From positions 1,838,001 through 1,902,000 of the forward strand of contig NZ_CP139420.1 in assembly GCF_034119845.1 (NCBI RefSeq): 64,000 nt of DNA, given 5' to 3'. The notes beneath the pieces were generated by a model, which made no database searches, was not told the DNA's origin, and saw only the letters and a program-made list of their open reading frames with translations. Every line of letters begins with the position of its first letter. Positions within the stretch are counted from its first letter, which is position 1. A program made the position numbers and the translations under genes. The DNA is from Flavobacterium sp. NG2 (GTDB lineage: Bacteria > Bacteroidota > Bacteroidia > Flavobacteriales > Flavobacteriaceae). Positions 61,545 through 64,000 of this stretch are shown here, piece by piece.

Positions 61545-62543
61545 ATGAATGAAATAGATATTTTAAATAATGCGATACATAATTTAGAGAAAAATATTCC
61601 AATAAATTGGGACTGGAAAACTCTTGATTATAAAGAGCAAAAAGAGATTGATGGAGAATTAGCTATTATTGTAAACAATCAAAAAGTGACACTATTTGTT
61701 GAGATAAAGAAAGATGTTAAGAACCATCAGTTATTTAATATTCTCAATTATAAAAATAAATTCACTAATTTTTTATTGGTAGCAGAAAAATTATACCCTA
61801 AAGTAAAAAAAGAACTTCGTGAAAATCGAGTAAATTATCTGGAGGGCAATGGGAATGTTTATATTAATACAGATGATTTGTTTCTATATATTGATACGAA
61901 TGAAGTGGCTAAAACTCAAAAAGAAAAAGGAAATAGAGCATTTACGAAGACGGGATTAAAAGTAATTTTTCAATTTCTATTAAACCCTAAATTAATCAAT
62001 CAAACACAACGAGAAATTGCAGAAGTTACTAATGTGGCTTTGGGTAACATTCCATTAATTATAAATGGATTATTGGAAACTAATTTGATTGTTAGGCTAA
62101 ACAAAAATGAATATGTAATCAATAATTATGAAGAACTATTAAACAAGTGGATTACAGAGTTCGAACAAACGTTGAAACCTACTCTTTTCAAACAACGATT
62201 TAGATATCAAAATAAAGATAAAGACTGGAGAACAATACCATTAAACACAGACAAAACAGTTTGGGGTGGCGAGCCTGCTGGAGATATACTTACAAACCAT
62301 TTACGTCCAGAAAAATTTACTATTTATACAAAAGAGACCACAAAAGAACTAATACTAAACTACAAGTTATTGCCTGATGATGAGGGGGAAATAACAGTCT
62401 ATGATATGTTTTGGAATAATGAATACAATACGAATACAGCCCCAAACGAATTAGTATACACTGATTTAATGATTACAGATGATAAAAGGTGTAAAGAAAC
62501 TGCAAAATTAATTTTCAATGAACATATCCAACCAAACCTATAA
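61545..62543 (+). CDS. abiEi: Type IV antitoxin AbiEi family
   Basis: This 332-residue protein is the AbiEi antitoxin. A nuclease-fold-like N-terminal part (EIDGELAIIVNNQKVTLFVEIKKDVKNHQLF, with E-x-K) precedes a winged-helix region (about 130-200: TKTGLKVIFQFLLNPKLINQTQREIAEVTNVALGNIPLIINGLLETNLI) and a C-terminal domain (GGEPAGDILTNHLRPEKFTIYTKE). The winged helix would bind the operator described upstream. It overlaps the toxin gene by 26 bases. Confidence 0.9.
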   Translation: MNEIDILNNAIHNLEKNIPINWDWKTLDYKEQKEIDGELAIIVNNQKVTLFVEIKKDVKNHQLFNILNYKNKFTNFLLVAEKLYPKVKKELRENRVNYLEGNGNVYINTDDLFLYIDTNEVAKTQKEKGNRAFTKTGLKVIFQFLLNPKLINQTQREIAEVTNVALGNIPLIINGLLETNLIVRLNKNEYVINNYEELLNKWITEFEQTLKPTLFKQRFRYQNKDKDWRTIPLNTDKTVWGGEPAGDILTNHLRPEKFTIYTKETTKELILNYKLLPDDEGEITVYDMFWNNEYNTNTAPNELVYTDLMITDDKRCKETAKLIFNEHIQPNL

Positions 62544-63360
62544 AGAACTAGCGATACCATACTTCAAAGAAGTTTTCGATTGTATTGATGAAGTAATGAT
62601 CAAACTAAATGTACCCTATTATTTAATCGGGGCAAGTGCAGTAGCTTTAAACCTTTTAAGAGACGGAATCAAACCCAGTAGAGGTACAAAAGATATCGAT
62701 TTTGCAATAATGATTTCTTCTATTCAGGAGTTCGAATCAATTGTGGAAGAACTTGTTAACTTTGGATTTAACAAAGTGCAAGCACCTTGGACACTTTACC
62801 ATCCCAAATTTAATACCGTTATTGACTTAATGCCATTTGGCGAAATTGAAGAAAAATTCACAGTAAATTTCAATCAGCGTAACACCTATTTACACGTATT
62901 AGGACTTACGGAAGTATTACAAGAGCCGGAAACAATTAAGATAGAAGAAAAATCTTTGCAAATTCCATCATTACCTGGAATGGTTGTTTTAAAACTAATT
63001 GCTTGGAGCGATAGACCCGAAGATCGTGGTAATGATTTGTATGATATTTTAAGAATTATAGAACATTATTTTGACTTAAATTTTGATGAAATAGTAGAAC
63101 ACCATTTTGATATTTTTCCAAATGATGATAAACTAGACCAACTTAAAATTTCAGCAAGAGTATTAGGACGAAAAGCCAGTAAGTTTTTAAATGTTTCCAA
63201 AGCAATAAACGATAGAATCCTAAAAACCATAAATGAGAATGTTGTAAATGTCGAGAAATCAGCAATCGCAAAACAATGGATTAGGGATAAAGACTGGGAC
63301 TTAAAATATGCTGTTGAAATACTGGAGGAATTAAAAAAAGGATTGACAGAAATAAAGTAG
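62518..63360 (+). CDS. abiEii: Nucleotidyltransferase toxin AbiEii
   Basis: This 280-residue toxin of the type IV AbiE system has the nucleotidyltransferase core YYLIGASAVALNLLRDG (GAS at 38-40), RGTKDIDFAI (Asp59, Asp61) and a third carboxylate region TVIDLMPFGE, with PGMVVLKLIAWSDRPEDRGNDLYDI. Known AbiEii proteins add GTP or nucleotides to RNA targets and stop growth during phage infection. The genes overlap by 26 bases, ensuring antitoxin-first translation. Confidence 0.9.
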   Translation: MNISNQTYKELAIPYFKEVFDCIDEVMIKLNVPYYLIGASAVALNLLRDGIKPSRGTKDIDFAIMISSIQEFESIVEELVNFGFNKVQAPWTLYHPKFNTVIDLMPFGEIEEKFTVNFNQRNTYLHVLGLTEVLQEPETIKIEEKSLQIPSLPGMVVLKLIAWSDRPEDRGNDLYDILRIIEHYFDLNFDEIVEHHFDIFPNDDKLDQLKISARVLGRKASKFLNVSKAINDRILKTINENVVNVEKSAIAKQWIRDKDWDLKYAVEILEELKKGLTEIK

Positions 63361-63465
63361 CCTTGTTTTTTTTTACAATAGCTAAAATGAATTATTCGTT
63401 TTAAATTTAATGTAATCACTTACATTTCAATCCATAAATAGATTATTATAACGTAATTAAATATT

Positions 63466-64000
63466 ATGAGACTTATTACTACTGGAGAGATCGAGAATTG
63501 GGCTGACACGATTGAGTGCAAGTATTATCTTCCACAACTGATTAGGAAATTAATAATAGCAACTATCGATTTTAATTCTATAAAACATTTACAATTCTCT
63601 TATGGTGAGGATGTAAATACAGGAGGGTATGATGGAGAATTATTAACTGAATCTGAAAATTTATTTGTTCCTTTTGGAGAAACTGTATGGGAATTTGGAA
63701 CAACCAATAATAAAAAAGGAAAAGCAGACGAAGACTATGAAAAAAGAAAATTAAACCCATTAGATAAAATACCTAGTGAAACTACTTATGTAAATATTAA
63801 TGGAAAAAAATATCGTGATAAAAAAAAGTGGATTACTGAAAAAAAAGCAGAGAGTTTTTGGAAGGATGTAAGGTATCTAGATGCAATTGATATTGACCAA
63901 TGGCTCGAATTGGCTCCACAAGTTGAAATCTGGCTTGCAGAAAAATTAGGAAAACCTACTAATGGAATATTTACTGCTGAGGAATATTGGAAAAGATGGA
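63466..64000 (+). CDS. N-terminal part of a nuclease-like defence protein (cut by window end)
   Basis: An open frame from ATG 63466 runs to the window edge (178 complete codons). It starts MRLITTGEIENWADTIECKYYLPQLIRKLI. A restriction-endonuclease-like motif follows: FSYGEDVNTGGYDGELL, then VPFGETVWEFGTTNNKKGKADEDYEKRK, with Asp and Glu spaced like PD-(D/E)xK sites. I recall such N-termini on long STAND-like proteins. It lies 105 bases after AbiEii. It is partial, so the full domain set is unknown. Confidence 0.65.
   Translation, partial: MRLITTGEIENWADTIECKYYLPQLIRKLIIATIDFNSIKHLQFSYGEDVNTGGYDGELLTESENLFVPFGETVWEFGTTNNKKGKADEDYEKRKLNPLDKIPSETTYVNINGKKYRDKKKWITEKKAESFWKDVRYLDAIDIDQWLELAPQVEIWLAEKLGKPTNGIFTAEEYWKRW

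Larger units (their letters stand above)
31041..64000. mobile_element. tRNA-Ser-associated mosaic genomic island (right end outside window)
   Basis: The island begins after tRNA-Ser. It carries a tyrosine recombinase, two scraps of related integrase genes, RteC-like, excisionase-like and replication genes, and a dense set of defence-like genes. No duplicate of the tRNA 3' end was spotted in the window, so the right boundary probably lies beyond 64,000. No relaxase or type IV secretion genes are visible, so conjugation, if any, is encoded outside. Confidence 0.7.

Overview
The window looks like a chromosome segment from a Flavobacteriaceae bacterium, most likely Flavobacterium. The evidence is AT-rich DNA, a SusC/SusD pair, a protein with a type IX secretion (gliding-type) C-terminus, TAnnTTTG-type -7 promoter elements, Bacteroidetes-style integrase and RteC-like genes, and intergenic repeats that I recall from Flavobacterium genomes.

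Region 1 (1 to about 31,040) is core chromosome. It holds the end of an FG-GAP/VCBS repeat protein, a SusC/SusD uptake pair, and a YyaL/DUF255 thioredoxin-fold lipoprotein. A minus-strand operon follows: BatA-like membrane protein, catalytically dead dihydroorotase paralogue, DUF4870 protein, esterase. Next come a lactonase-type beta-propeller, a DEAD-box helicase, a Dph6-like ATPase, and a cobalamin riboswitch driving a BtuB-like receptor. A 1178-residue secreted protein with six Ig-like repeats is followed by an RluD-type pseudouridine synthase, a PASTA protein, D-Ala-D-Ala ligase, a TMEM175-like channel, an FKBP lipoprotein, an Hsp15-like S4 protein, a phosphoribosyltransferase and shikimate kinase. 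Two identical tRNA-Lys genes, a tRNA-Leu and a tRNA-Ser close the region.

Region 2 (about 31,041 to the window end) is a mosaic mobile island starting just after the tRNA-Ser 3' end, with a tyrosine recombinase as its first gene. Two further scraps of integrase 3' ends (about 35.95 kb and 44.0 kb) divide its first part into modules, which suggests stepwise accretion. The contents are mostly defence-like: a large PLD/VPA1262-like protein; an AlbA_2-HEPN protein paired with a sacsin/Hsp90-like GHKL ATPase; three gene cassettes bounded by attC-like sites (PLD nuclease, zinc-ribbon/HEPN-like protein, unknown); a seven-gene operon of small enzymes under a divergent GlxA/AraC-type regulator; an element-maintenance module (RteC-like, HTH excisionase-like, replication protein, DnaC-like ATPase) with a strongly structured non-coding region; a REase-STAND NTPase; an HNH protein; a Septu-like ATPase/HNH pair; an AbiEi/AbiEii toxin-antitoxin pair with a symmetric operator; and the start of another nuclease-like gene cut by the window edge.

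The most unusual items are the integron-like cassette array, with stop codons embedded in attC core sites and each cassette's two ends complementary, seen here without an intI; the GHKL ATPase plus AlbA-HEPN two-gene module; and the nested 115-nt structure at 51.5 kb. All function calls are from sequence reading alone; no database search was run.
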